Below, one piece after another: positions 53,397-62,785 of a stretch of 64,000 bases of DNA. The DNA comes from Roseiarcus sp963751165. GTDB taxonomy: Bacteria; Pseudomonadota; Alphaproteobacteria; Rhizobiales; Beijerinckiaceae. The position numbers were made by a program, and so were the translations under genes. The stretch covers positions 1 through 64,000 of the forward strand of contig CAVVTP010000012.1 in NCBI GenBank assembly GCA_963751165.1, written 5' to 3'. The notes under the pieces are model-generated. The model searched no databases. It worked only from the letters and a program-made list of their open reading frames with translations, and was not told where the DNA came from. Each line of letters opens with the position of its first letter. Position 1 is the first letter of the stretch.

Positions 53397-55001
53397 ATGA
53401 CCCTGCGCCTCTATAACACCCTGACCCGGCGGAAGGAGGCGTTCACCCCGATCGACCCCGCGACGGTCCGGCTCTATGTCTGCGGCCCGACGGTCTACGA
53501 TTTTGCCCATATCGGCAACGCGCGCCCTATCATCGTGTTCGACGTGTTGTTCCGGCTGCTGCGCCATCTGTACGGCCCGGACCATGTGATCTACGCCCGC
53601 AACATCACTGACGTCGACGACAAGATCAACGCGCGCGCTGAGCGCGACTTTCCAGACCTGCGGTTCAACGAGGCGATCGCCCGGGTAACGCAGTTGACCG
53701 AGCGTCAGTTTCACGACGACGTCGCCGCCCTCGGGGCGCTGCCGCCGACCGTCGAGCCTCGTGCGACCGCGCACATCGATGAGATGCGCGCGCTCATCGA
53801 ACGCCTCGTTGTGCGCGGCGTTGCCTATGTCGCCGAGAATCATGTGTTGTTCTCGCCCGCGGCGATGGACGCCTTGCCCGGCGCGCCGCGCTACGGCTCT
53901 CTCGCCCGCCGTTCGGTCGACGAGATGCTGGCCGGAGCGCGGGTCGAAGTCGCGCCGTACAAGCGCGATCCGATGGATTTCGTGCTGTGGAAGCCGTCGA
54001 AACCGAAGGAGCCGAGCTGGCCGAGCCCGGTCGGGATCGCAGTGCCCGGACGGCCGGGCTGGCACCTCGAGTGCTCGGCCATGTCGATGGCGAAGCTGCT
54101 GGAACCTTTCGGCGGCGGGCTTTGCTGCGACGACCCAAGCCGCAACGTGTTCGACATCCACGGCGGCGGGATTGATCTCGTCTTTCCCCACCACGAGAAC
54201 GAGATCGCGCAAAGCTGCTGCGCCTTCGGCTCGCAACGCATGGCGAATGTCTGGATGCACAACGGCTTCTTGCAGGTCGAAGGCGAGAAGATGGCGAAGA
54301 GCCTTGGCAACTTCGTCACCATTCGCGAGCTGATGGAGACCGGGAAATTCGGAAACTGCACGTGGCCGGGCGATACATTACGCCTTGCGATGCTTCGCAC
54401 ACACTACCGTGACCCGATCGACTGGACCCTGAAAGAGTTGGAGCGAGCGCACCAAGACCTCAGCGAATGGTATGGCCTCGTCCACAACGAAGTGTCTTCA
54501 AAGGGAGTGGTTGACGGTGGGGTCATTGAGGCATTGTGCGACGACCTGAACACCCCTAGCGCGATAGTCCGATTGCATGAGCTTTCACAGAAGGGGGAGG
54601 CGTCGGGTCTGCGTGAGTCCCTGAGTTTTCTCGGCTTCAGCTGCGACCCAGCAAAGCTCGCCCGGACTATTTTCGTATCCATCAGTGCTGCCGTCAGCAT
54701 TGAGGGCGTATCAGCTGTGGCGGCAGCCGGTTCTGTGTCTGTTTCGACATGGGCGGGTGTTGCCGCAATGGGCGACGCCGGCGTTGTAATTGTCCCGAGA
54801 GGGGACGGAACGTACTCGATCGACAAGGAACTTAAAAAACGAATTGACGAGAAGATCGACCAGCGCAAAGCCGCTCGCGCTGCAAAGAACTTCGCCGAAG
54901 CCGACAAAATTCGCGATGAACTAGGTTCGATGCTCAGTCCGTGGCGCATCGTCCTCAAGGACAACAAGGATGGTACGACCAGCTGGGAGCTCAAGCGATG
55001 A
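53397..55001 (+). CDS. cysS: Cysteinyl-tRNA synthetase with an unusual C-terminal third
   Basis: A 534-residue class I synthetase. VCGPTVYDFAHIGNARPIIV contains the HIGH-type motif and zinc cysteine, GWHLECSAMSMAKL and DLVFPHHENEIAQS hold the other zinc ligands, and GEKMAKSLGNFV is the KMSKS loop (about 298-302). From about 54350 onward codon use becomes markedly less GC-biased. An extra segment of roughly 60 residues (AAVSIEGVSAVAAAGSVSVS and on, near 425-485) precedes the usual C-terminal helices ARAAKNFAEADKIRDEL. It is longer than the common 450-470 residues, suggesting recombination with a foreign cysS. The stop overlaps the next ATG. Confidence 0.93.
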   Translation: MTLRLYNTLTRRKEAFTPIDPATVRLYVCGPTVYDFAHIGNARPIIVFDVLFRLLRHLYGPDHVIYARNITDVDDKINARAERDFPDLRFNEAIARVTQLTERQFHDDVAALGALPPTVEPRATAHIDEMRALIERLVVRGVAYVAENHVLFSPAAMDALPGAPRYGSLARRSVDEMLAGARVEVAPYKRDPMDFVLWKPSKPKEPSWPSPVGIAVPGRPGWHLECSAMSMAKLLEPFGGGLCCDDPSRNVFDIHGGGIDLVFPHHENEIAQSCCAFGSQRMANVWMHNGFLQVEGEKMAKSLGNFVTIRELMETGKFGNCTWPGDTLRLAMLRTHYRDPIDWTLKELERAHQDLSEWYGLVHNEVSSKGVVDGGVIEALCDDLNTPSAIVRLHELSQKGEASGLRESLSFLGFSCDPAKLARTIFVSISAAVSIEGVSAVAAAGSVSVSTWAGVAAMGDAGVVIVPRGDGTYSIDKELKKRIDEKIDQRKAARAAKNFAEADKIRDELGSMLSPWRIVLKDNKDGTTSWELKR

Positions 55002-55498
55002 GCAGCGTGTCCCTGCGTCCATACGTCCGGGGCGACGCCCGTCGTTGCGTCGAAATCTTCCGCGCAAGCATCGAGGAATTGGCGGCGGAGGACTACGACC
55101 CCGACCAGCGCGAGGCCTGGGCCTCGGCTGCGGACGACGAGAACGCCTTCGACGAGCAACTCGCGAGCGCGCTGACGCTGATTGGGGTGATCGACGGCGC
55201 AGCGGCCGGCTTCGCCAGCCTCGAGGGGGCCGACGTCATCGACATGCTCTACGTTGACCCTGAATTCGCTGGTCAGGGCGCGGGAGCGGTCCTCATCGAT
55301 GCGCTGACCAAGCTCGCGGCGGGGCGCGGTGCGAAGCGCCTCACGGCCGAAGTGAGCGAAGGCGCCAAACCCTTGTTCGAGCGCCTCGGCTTCACCGCGG
55401 AGGAGCGCAATCTCGTCCGCGTCGGCGACGAATGGCTTGCCAACACCACCATGACGAAATCCCTTGGCGCGGACCCCACTCCGCAGACCCGGCATTGA
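54998..55498 (+). CDS. GNAT family N-acetyltransferase
   Basis: A 166-residue acetyl-CoA-dependent acetyltransferase. VIDMLYVDPEFAGQGAGAVL is the acetyl-CoA-binding V/R-x-x-Q/G-x-G/A loop, and LFERLGFTAEERNLVRVG the final strands. It resembles YafP-like small GNAT proteins; the substrate is unknown. The ATG overlaps the cysS stop (ATGA), and codon use returns to the window norm. Confidence 0.85.
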   Translation: MSSVSLRPYVRGDARRCVEIFRASIEELAAEDYDPDQREAWASAADDENAFDEQLASALTLIGVIDGAAAGFASLEGADVIDMLYVDPEFAGQGAGAVLIDALTKLAAGRGAKRLTAEVSEGAKPLFERLGFTAEERNLVRVGDEWLANTTMTKSLGADPTPQTRH

Positions 55499-55508
55499 CG
55501 AGTATCCG

Positions 55509-57108
55509 ATGTCTCGAGAGCGGCTCTACCTCTTCGACACCACACTGCGGGACGGCGCGCTGACTACCGGCGTCGATTTCTCGCTTGACGACAAGCGTCA
55601 CATCGCCGGCCTGCTGGAGCGGCTCGGAATCGACTATGTCGAGGGCGGCTATCCGGGCGCGAATCCGCTGGACACCGAATTCTTCACGAAAAAGCCGACC
55701 AAGCGGGCTCGCTTCTGCGCCTTCGGCATGACGAAGCGCCCTGGCCGGTCGGTCGGCAACGATCCCGGAATCGCGGGACTGCTGGCGTCGGATTCGGACG
55801 CGATCGTCTATGTGGCGAAATCCTGGGACTATCATGTGCATGTCGCGCTCGGATGCACGCTCGAGGAGAACCTCGAATGCATCGCCGAGAGCGTCAGGGC
55901 CGCGGTCGAGTCGGGCCGCGAAGCGATGGTCGATTGCGAGCATTTCTTCGACGGCTACAAGGCTAACCCGATATACGCGCTCGCCTGCGCAAAGACTTCG
56001 ATAGCGGCCGGGGCGCGCTGGGCGGTGCTCTGCGACACCAACGGCGGCACGCTGCCCCATGAGATCCAGCGGATCGTCGGCGACGTCGCGCGCGTGGTTC
56101 CCGGCGATCGTCTCGCCATCCACGCCCATAACGACACCGGAAACGCGGTCGCCAATTCGCTCGCCGCCATCCGCGCCGGCGCGAGGCAAGTGCAGGGAAC
56201 GCTGAATGGCCTGGGCGAGCGATGCGGCAACGCCAATCTCGTAACCATCATCCCGACGCTGGCGCTGAAGGACGCGTTCGCCGAGCGCTTCGAAACCGGC
56301 GTCAGCCCCGAGTCCCTGCGCCAGATCACCCATATTTCACGCGCCTTCGACGAACTCCTCAACCGCTCGCCGAACCGCCACGCGCCCTATGTCGGCGCCT
56401 CAGCTTTCGCCACCAAGGCTGGTATTCATGCCTCGGCGCTGGCGAAGGACCCACGCACCTACGAACATGTGACGCCTGAGAGCGTCGGCAACCAGCGCGC
56501 CATCCTGATCTCCGACCAGGCCGGAAAGTCCAACCTCCTGTCCGAGCTCCGTCGAACTCGGGATCGAGGCCGATCCGAACGATCCGCGCCTCACGCGCCT
56601 GCTCGAGATCGTGAAGGAGCGCGAGGCGCAGGGCTACGCCTACGAGGCGGCCGACGCCTCGTTCGAGCTTCTCGCCCGCAGCGTGCTCGGGGGCGTTCCG
56701 GAATTCTTCGACGTGGAGAGCTTCCATGTCGGGGTCGAGCGCAAGATCGTCGGCCCGGGAGTGACCTATTCGGCCTCCCAAGCGGTGGTCAAAATCCGGA
56801 TCGGCGACGAGCGGCTGATCTCGGCCGCGGAGGGCAACGGCCCGGTCAACGCGCTCGATCTTGCGTTGCGCAAAGACCTCGGCGTCTATCAGAAGCATAT
56901 CGAGGATCTCGAACTGCGCGACTACCGCGTGCGCGTCTTCCAGGGGGGCACCGACGCCGTGACGCGGGTTCTGATCGAGTTCGGCGACGGGGCCGGCGAG
57001 AGCTGGTCGACGGTTGGGGTATCGGGGAACATCATCGACGCCTCTTTCCAGGCGTTGGTCGACGCGATCGTTTACCGGTTGGTCAAGCTCGGCGTGCCGG
57101 CGCAATAA
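55509..57108 (+). CDS. cimA: Citramalate synthase-like (LeuA family) with a one-base frame change
   Basis: The enzyme condenses pyruvate with acetyl-CoA to (R)-citramalate, an isoleucine precursor. LFDTTLRDGALTTGVDFSLD is the catalytic opening, HAHNDTGNAVANSLAAIRAG the metal-site HxH motif, and GTLNGLGERCGNANLVTIIP the family signature. Frame is lost at about 56548-56555 (SNLLSELR) and resumes one base over as ELGIEADPNDPRLTRLLEIV, ending with the LeuA allosteric domain (VYQKHIEDLELRDYRVRV) at 57108. The restored span is 3n+1. Citramalate synthase fits better than 2-isopropylmalate synthase by overall order and length, but specificity is inferred. Confidence 0.88.
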
Positions 57109-57175
57109 GGCGCGGCGCTTTCCCTTTGAAAAACCTTTTCGAGCGAATGACATTTCGCAGCACGCGACGAGGCGC

Positions 57176-58081
57176 TCATTCCAGCCTCGGCGCCCCTGGG
57201 GCCGCTAGTCTTCCGAGCCGAACCGCGGCCCGGGCGAGGGCCGCAAAGCCTGCGACGCTGACTTCTTCCGCCCGCTTCGTGGGATCGAGACCTGCCTTTG
57301 CGAGGAGCATGGCCAGGTCGAGTCCGCGGCTCCCGGCGAAAGCCTTCAGCGACTGGCGAAGCATCTTGCGTCGCTGGCCAAAGGCGGCCAGCGTCGCGGC
57401 CGACAGCACGCGAGGGTCGCACGGGTCCGGCGCGGCGCGCGGGACGAGTTCGACGACGCTCGAGGTCACTTTCGGCGGCGGAGTGAAGGCGGCGGGCGGC
57501 ACGTCGAACAGGATCCTGGCCTCGGCGCGCCATCCGGCGAGGACCCCGAGGCGGCCGTAGTCGGCCCGCTCCGCTCGCGTCGCCACGATGCGCAACGCAA
57601 CCTCCCGCTGGAACATGAGAACCAGGCGATCGTAGAACGGCGGCCAAGGTTCGCATTCGAGCCAGCCGGTGAGCAAGGGCGTCGCGACATTATAGGGGAG
57701 GTTCGCGCAGATCCGGATCGGCGCCCCATCCGCCTTAGCGACGAGTGTCTTGGACCTAACGGTCAGCGCGTCGGCGAAAAGCACCTCGAGCCGGCCCGGC
57801 CAGCGCGCGCCGATTTCGGTGAGAGCAGGCAGGGCGCGCGCGTCGCGCTCGATGGCGATCACTTTCTTCACGCCTTCCGACAGGAGAGCGCGGGTCAGGC
57901 CGCCGGGCCCAGGCCCGATTTCGACGACCGCAGCGCCTGGGAGCGGGCCCGCTGCGCGGGCGATCTTCGCCGTCAGGTTGAGGTCGAACAGAAAGTTCTG
58001 GCCGAGCGCCTTTCGGGCGTCGAGCCCGTGCCGGGCCACGACTTCGCGCAGCGGCGGCAGCCCGTCGGGCGCGAGCGTCAT
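57176..58081 (-). CDS. rsmA: 16S rRNA (adenine1518/1519-N6)-dimethyltransferase
   Basis: A 301-residue KsgA homologue that dimethylates two adenines in helix 45 of 16S rRNA. KALGQNFLFDLNL is the N-terminal family block, VVEIGPGPGGLTRALL the SAM-binding motif I, and CANLPYNVATPLL the NLPY catalytic motif. The start at 58081 overlaps the pdxA stop by four bases, a common pdxA-rsmA order. Confidence 0.96.
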   Translation of the reverse strand: MTLAPDGLPPLREVVARHGLDARKALGQNFLFDLNLTAKIARAAGPLPGAAVVEIGPGPGGLTRALLSEGVKKVIAIERDARALPALTEIGARWPGRLEVLFADALTVRSKTLVAKADGAPIRICANLPYNVATPLLTGWLECEPWPPFYDRLVLMFQREVALRIVATRAERADYGRLGVLAGWRAEARILFDVPPAAFTPPPKVTSSVVELVPRAAPDPCDPRVLSAATLAAFGQRRKMLRQSLKAFAGSRGLDLAMLLAKAGLDPTKRAEEVSVAGFAALARAAVRLGRLAAPGAPRLE

Positions 58082-59076
58082 GGCGCCAGCCGGTCAGCCA
58101 GCTTCAGCGCCGCAATGAGGCTGGAAGGATTGGCGATGCCCTTGCCGGCGATATCGAACGCCGTGCCGTGGTCGGGCGAGGTGCGTACGAAGGGCAGACC
58201 GAGGGTGACGTTGACGCCTTCGTCGAACCCCAGCGCTTTGACCGGGATGAGCCCCTGGTCGTGATACATGGTCAGCGCGACGTCGTAGCGCGCCCGCGCG
58301 CTTTCATGGAACATCGTGTCGGCCGGCAAAGGACCGACGATGTCGATCCCCTCTGTCCGCAGTCTCTCGAGCGCCGGGGCGATGATCATCGATTCCTCGC
58401 CTCCCATCGCGCCGCTTTCGCCCGCATGTGGATTGAGGCCGGCGACAGCGAGTTGGGGTCGGGCGAGACCGAAGCGAGTGCGCAAATCGCGGTCGACCAC
58501 CCGCGCCGTCTTCAGGATAAGATCTTCGCTGAGCGCCTTCGGGACTTCAGAGAGCGGGATGTGGATGGTGACCGGCACGACGGCAAGCTTCTCTGACCAG
58601 ATCATCATAACCGGAAAAGAGGCTCTTCCCCAGGCGTTGGCGAGTTCGCCCAGATATTCGGTGTGACCTGGAAATCGGAACCCGGCCTCGTAAAGCACCG
58701 CCTTGGCGATCGGATTGGTGACGACTGCGCGCGCCGCGCCGCGCCGCACCGCATCGACGGCCCGGGTGATCGATTCGATCGTCGCCGCAGCGTTGCGCGC
58801 ATCCGGCCGCCCGGGCTTGGCCTCAACCAGATGTTCGAGCGGCACGACCGGCAGACCCTTGGCGACGACTTCCGCGGCGCGGTCGGGGTCGGTTTCAATG
58901 ATCGCCGCCTCGATGCCTGCCAGCTTCGCGGCTGTGGAAAGGATCTCCGGCGAGGCGAGGACGAAGAAGGCCGGGTCACTCGCCTCCCTCGCGCGCCAAG
59001 CTGCGAGCGCGATCTCGGGACCGATGCCAGACGGATCCCCCATCGTCATCGCTAGAGGCGGCTTCTCGTCCGTCAT
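58078..59076 (-). CDS. pdxA: 4-hydroxythreonine-4-phosphate dehydrogenase
   Basis: A 332-residue metal- and NAD-dependent enzyme of pyridoxal phosphate synthesis. MTMGDPSGIGPEI is the opening motif, GHTEYLGELAN and GLNPHAGESGAMGGEE hold zinc and substrate contacts, and MYHDQGLIPVKALGFDEGVN is the signature. It lies in the minus-strand block after lptD and overlaps rsmA. Confidence 0.96.
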   Translation of the reverse strand: MTDEKPPLAMTMGDPSGIGPEIALAAWRAREASDPAFFVLASPEILSTAAKLAGIEAAIIETDPDRAAEVVAKGLPVVPLEHLVEAKPGRPDARNAAATIESITRAVDAVRRGAARAVVTNPIAKAVLYEAGFRFPGHTEYLGELANAWGRASFPVMMIWSEKLAVVPVTIHIPLSEVPKALSEDLILKTARVVDRDLRTRFGLARPQLAVAGLNPHAGESGAMGGEESMIIAPALERLRTEGIDIVGPLPADTMFHESARARYDVALTMYHDQGLIPVKALGFDEGVNVTLGLPFVRTSPDHGTAFDIAGKGIANPSSLIAALKLADRLAP

Positions 59077-59108
59077 GGAAAGCGCTCAGCCTCGGTCATG
59101 TCAGGCCG

Positions 59109-61706
59109 TTAGAGGCCGACATTCTCCTTGATGTTGCCGAGGGTGCGCAGCGTGAGCTGGAACATCAGCGTCTGGTTCCTCACGGCAGGATTGTAGATGA
59201 CCGGTCCGCCGGCGTAGATGGGGTAGGCGGCGGGGGCGCTAAGGGCCGACGAATACTTCACAGTAAACGTGGTGCAGTCATCCTTGTAGCCAAGCCCGAG
59301 CGAATAGCCAACGGGGTAGAAGATCGGGGTCTCCTGGCCGGCGGTGTCGTAGTAGTGGCGCGACATGTCGAGAAGAAGCGATCCGTTGACCGACCAACGA
59401 TCGAGGAAATTATAGGACGCGCTGCTGGTCAGCCCTTCGCGTGGATATTCCCAGCCGAGCGCCGGCTGTGCGGCGTAGAGCGCATAGTCGAGACTGGTGG
59501 TTACCCCGGCGACGGTCGCCTTGGTGATGGCGTCGAAGCGATCGAGCTGGAACGTCGTGCTATCGAACTGCTGCTTGCTGATGAGCGAAATCGGGGCCGA
59601 CGTCGGCTGGAGCGTCTCGCCGGCGACGAAGTTGGAGAATTTCTTGTCGAGGCCGGAGTCGAGGCCGGTGTTGGCGACGTCGTAGAGCGTATAAGAGTTT
59701 TGGCCGGCGACCTGAATCGATTCCCCGCCGATGACGTCGGCATGGCCGCCGTTGGCAAAATTGGCCGTGTACTGGAGGCCGTAGTTGAGCCGGGTGCCGC
59801 CCTCGATCCGGTCGTAGCCGGAAAACTTGTTCCAGGCGAACAGGTTCGTCTCGTCGAAGACGAGGCTCTGGGCGTCCTCATTGGGCTGGATGCTGGGAAT
59901 GACTTCGCTCGGTCGAACGATGAACTGCCCGATCGGCGTGATCGTCTGGCTACCCCACGAGGAGCTCATGGTGAACGGATAGCGGTATTCGAGACCGACG
60001 CCCGCCATGTCGCGGGCGAACGAGCCTTGGTCGCCGCCGGAGAAGAACGCGGCCTGGCTCGAGTTCGCCACCGTGCTCGACCCGATCGAGCTCGCATAGG
60101 TGATCGAGCCTGTTTCGTTGAGCTCGGTCGATTCGCCGTCGAGCCGGGCGAAGGCGAACGGCTTCCACACCTCGCCGATCGGGTCGATATAGCTGCGCTG
60201 CCAGGAGATCTGCCCGGACGCGCGGGTGTAGTCGCCGGCGATGCCGCGCAGCATGCATGCGCCCGGTACGTAGGTGTTGATGTATTTACCGTCGACGACG
60301 GTCTCGCAGACGTTGTAGAGGTGATAAGCGTTGTCGTACGTCTCGAGGCCCGTCGACTGGAATGCGGCGTTGGTCTGATCGATATTCGCGACGTTGACGT
60401 CGATCGTCGCTTCTCCGCCGATCCCGTAGCTGCGGTCCGCCGGCACGGCGAAGACGCGATTGTAGTCCAACACCGGGGCCGCCACCGGCATCGTCAGGTT
60501 GTCGTCATTGGGGGTCGTACCTTCGAAGTGATAGGCGCTGAGGTCGAAGAAGCTATGATCGGCTTGGCCGCGCAGGTAGATCGACGAAACGACGTCCTGG
60601 AAGTAATAGTTGCTGAAATCGATGCCTTGAAGTCTGTAGTCGTTGGCGAAGAACTTGTCCGACAACCAGGTTGCGTTCCAACCGAACTGCCAATCCTGGT
60701 TCAGGAAAAAATTGCCCTTGGTTTCGACCGAACCCCGCAGCCTTTGGTCCCCTGCGCCGTAGGGGTAAATAGGAAAGGCGTCGGGCTGCTGCTCGTCGAT
60801 GCCGATCGCACGAATGCTGTACTGGCCGTTTGACAGTCGCTGCCGCCAGTCGACCTCGCCGAGGAGTCCCTGTTTCGACAGGTACGTAGGAATCAGTGTC
60901 AGGTCATAACTCGGCGCGAGGTTAATGAAATATGGCCAGCTGATGCCGTAGCCTAGATCGCCGCCCGAAACAAACGACGGCGCCAGAAGCCCGGTCTGCT
61001 TGTTGACAGTCCCGTCTGGTGAAGAGAAATAGGGCATGTAGATGAGCGGGATGCCCCAGAAGAGCATCTGCGCGTCCTCGTAGTAGACCGTATGGGTCTC
61101 CTGGTTCTCAATGATCTTAGCCGCGCGCACTTGCCAGAATGGCGGCCAGCCGGGATGATTTTTGCACGGCTCGCAGGCCGTGTAAGACCCTTTGTTCAGA
61201 ACGGTTATGTCGCCATTGGTTCGCTCCACAAGCGGCGATGTGAAGCGCGTCTTGTCCGACGTCAGGATTTGGACGCTGTCGATGAAGCCGTCGCGGAAAT
61301 CGTCGCTGAGCTCGAATCGGCTGCCGTAAACGACGTCGCCGCGCTCGTCCGTCATCTTGGCGTGGCCCTCGGCGTAGACCCGCTTGGTGGCGCGATTGTA
61401 GACCACTCGATCGGCCTGAAGAATGCGGCCCTGGTAGAAGAGCTGGACCGAGCCGACGGCCGTAACGGTGTTCTTGTCCTTATCGTAAACGAGTTCGTCA
61501 GCCTCGATGACGAGCTTGGCGGCGGGCTTGGCGGCCGCTGCGGCTGGTGGGGGAGGGGGCGGCGCTTGCGCGGCGTTCGCCGGCGCGATAAGGCCGAGCA
61601 ACAAAATCAGCGTGGCGAAAACCGCCAACGTCGGCGCCGGCAGCATCGCTCTCACGCCTCGAAGGAGCAAGGTCGACTCAGGCGAGGAGCTGACGGAGGA
61701 TCCCAT
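59109..61706 (-). CDS. lptD: LPS-assembly protein LptD
   Basis: An 865-residue outer-membrane beta-barrel that inserts lipopolysaccharide into the outer leaflet. An N-terminal signal (APTLAVFATLILLLGLIAPA) and a proline-rich linker precede the periplasmic LptA-like fold (IEADELVYDKDKNTVTAVGS to about 170) and a long barrel domain ending in MFQLTLRTLGNIKENVGL. Cysteines in CEPCKNHPGW and CETV/ACML could form the disulfides needed for assembly. The ATG lies one base inside the lptG stop (TGATG). Genes lptF-lptG-lptD-pdxA-rsmA form one block. Confidence 0.95.
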   Translation of the reverse strand: MGSSVSSSPESTLLLRGVRAMLPAPTLAVFATLILLLGLIAPANAAQAPPPPPPAAAAAKPAAKLVIEADELVYDKDKNTVTAVGSVQLFYQGRILQADRVVYNRATKRVYAEGHAKMTDERGDVVYGSRFELSDDFRDGFIDSVQILTSDKTRFTSPLVERTNGDITVLNKGSYTACEPCKNHPGWPPFWQVRAAKIIENQETHTVYYEDAQMLFWGIPLIYMPYFSSPDGTVNKQTGLLAPSFVSGGDLGYGISWPYFINLAPSYDLTLIPTYLSKQGLLGEVDWRQRLSNGQYSIRAIGIDEQQPDAFPIYPYGAGDQRLRGSVETKGNFFLNQDWQFGWNATWLSDKFFANDYRLQGIDFSNYYFQDVVSSIYLRGQADHSFFDLSAYHFEGTTPNDDNLTMPVAAPVLDYNRVFAVPADRSYGIGGEATIDVNVANIDQTNAAFQSTGLETYDNAYHLYNVCETVVDGKYINTYVPGACMLRGIAGDYTRASGQISWQRSYIDPIGEVWKPFAFARLDGESTELNETGSITYASSIGSSTVANSSQAAFFSGGDQGSFARDMAGVGLEYRYPFTMSSSWGSQTITPIGQFIVRPSEVIPSIQPNEDAQSLVFDETNLFAWNKFSGYDRIEGGTRLNYGLQYTANFANGGHADVIGGESIQVAGQNSYTLYDVANTGLDSGLDKKFSNFVAGETLQPTSAPISLISKQQFDSTTFQLDRFDAITKATVAGVTTSLDYALYAAQPALGWEYPREGLTSSASYNFLDRWSVNGSLLLDMSRHYYDTAGQETPIFYPVGYSLGLGYKDDCTTFTVKYSSALSAPAAYPIYAGGPVIYNPAVRNQTLMFQLTLRTLGNIKENVGL

Positions 61707-62785
61707 CAACCATCCTCTTGCTGCAGCAAAACATAAACGCCAAACAAACACCCGACCAAACCAGGCGACCACCCCGCCACTGGCGCGCTGATGAACCCGG
61801 CCTCGCCCAGATCGTTGATCACTTTGGTCGCCACGTAAAGCACGAAGCCGGCAGTGACGCCACCGGAAACCATATACTCGACGCCTCCCATTCGGAAGAA
61901 CCTTAACGAAAAGCATGCGGCGACCAGCACCATCGCCGTAAGCAGCAGCGGCCGAGCCAACAGCTCTTGATAGCGAAGGCGGTAGGGGGTTGCGTCCAAT
62001 CCAGCCTGAGCAGTCTGTTGGGCGAGACCCGGGAGACTCCAGAAGGATACGGTTTCCGGCGCGACAACGGCTTGAGCGACTTCGCGGCGACTGAGGGTTG
62101 TCGCGAGCAAATAGGTCGAGGCCGGGAGGGTTTCGAAGCCGGGGATCACCACTTTGGCGTCGTGCAGTTCCCAATAGCCTTCATGCAGCTCTCCCGAGGT
62201 CGCGTCGACGCGCTCTATGAAATTCCCTTTGGCGTCGAAGTTGAAGACTTCGACGCCGCTGAGCTCGGCGCCGTTGGCCCCTTTGCCTCGGGCATGGATG
62301 ATCGCCTGCCCATCAACGCTCTTTTGCCGCAGCCACAGGTCGCCCCACGGGTTCGACCGTCCGCCGAATACGGCGGCCTCGATTGCGTCAGACCTCCCCT
62401 TCATCCATGTCGACGCCGGATTGTATGCGACGACCGACAAAACGCCAATCAGGACGACCACGATGATGGGGGGGGCCAAAATCTGCCAGACCGAGACGCC
62501 GGCGCCTCGCGCCACGACGAGCTCCATCTTCCGGGAAAGATTGAGGAAGGCGATCATCGAGCCAAACAGTACGGCGAAGGGGAGCGCCTGTTCCGCGACG
62601 GTCGGCGTCCGGAGGAACGACATTCCTGCCATGAGCAAGGCGGTCGCCTTTGGCGCGTCGCCGGACCGGCGGAGCATTTCGACCACGTCTACAGTGTAGA
62701 TGAGAAAGAATACGAACAAAAAAACGGCGATCACGGTGCGCGCGAAGCGGCCGGCGAAATAAAGCGCAAGCGTTCGGCCAATCAT
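61706..62785 (-). CDS. lptG: LPS export ABC permease LptG
   Basis: A 359-residue inner-membrane permease that works with LptF and LptB2 to extract LPS. It has three N-terminal transmembrane segments, a periplasmic beta-jellyroll (about 110-260) and three C-terminal segments. ALPFAVLFGSMIAFLNLSRKMELVV is the coupling-helix region (family YjgP/YjgQ). Its start overlaps the lptF stop by four bases. Confidence 0.94.
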   Translation of the reverse strand: MIGRTLALYFAGRFARTVIAVFLFVFFLIYTVDVVEMLRRSGDAPKATALLMAGMSFLRTPTVAEQALPFAVLFGSMIAFLNLSRKMELVVARGAGVSVWQILAPPIIVVVLIGVLSVVAYNPASTWMKGRSDAIEAAVFGGRSNPWGDLWLRQKSVDGQAIIHARGKGANGAELSGVEVFNFDAKGNFIERVDATSGELHEGYWELHDAKVVIPGFETLPASTYLLATTLSRREVAQAVVAPETVSFWSLPGLAQQTAQAGLDATPYRLRYQELLARPLLLTAMVLVAACFSLRFFRMGGVEYMVSGGVTAGFVLYVATKVINDLGEAGFISAPVAGWSPGLVGCLFGVYVLLQQEDG

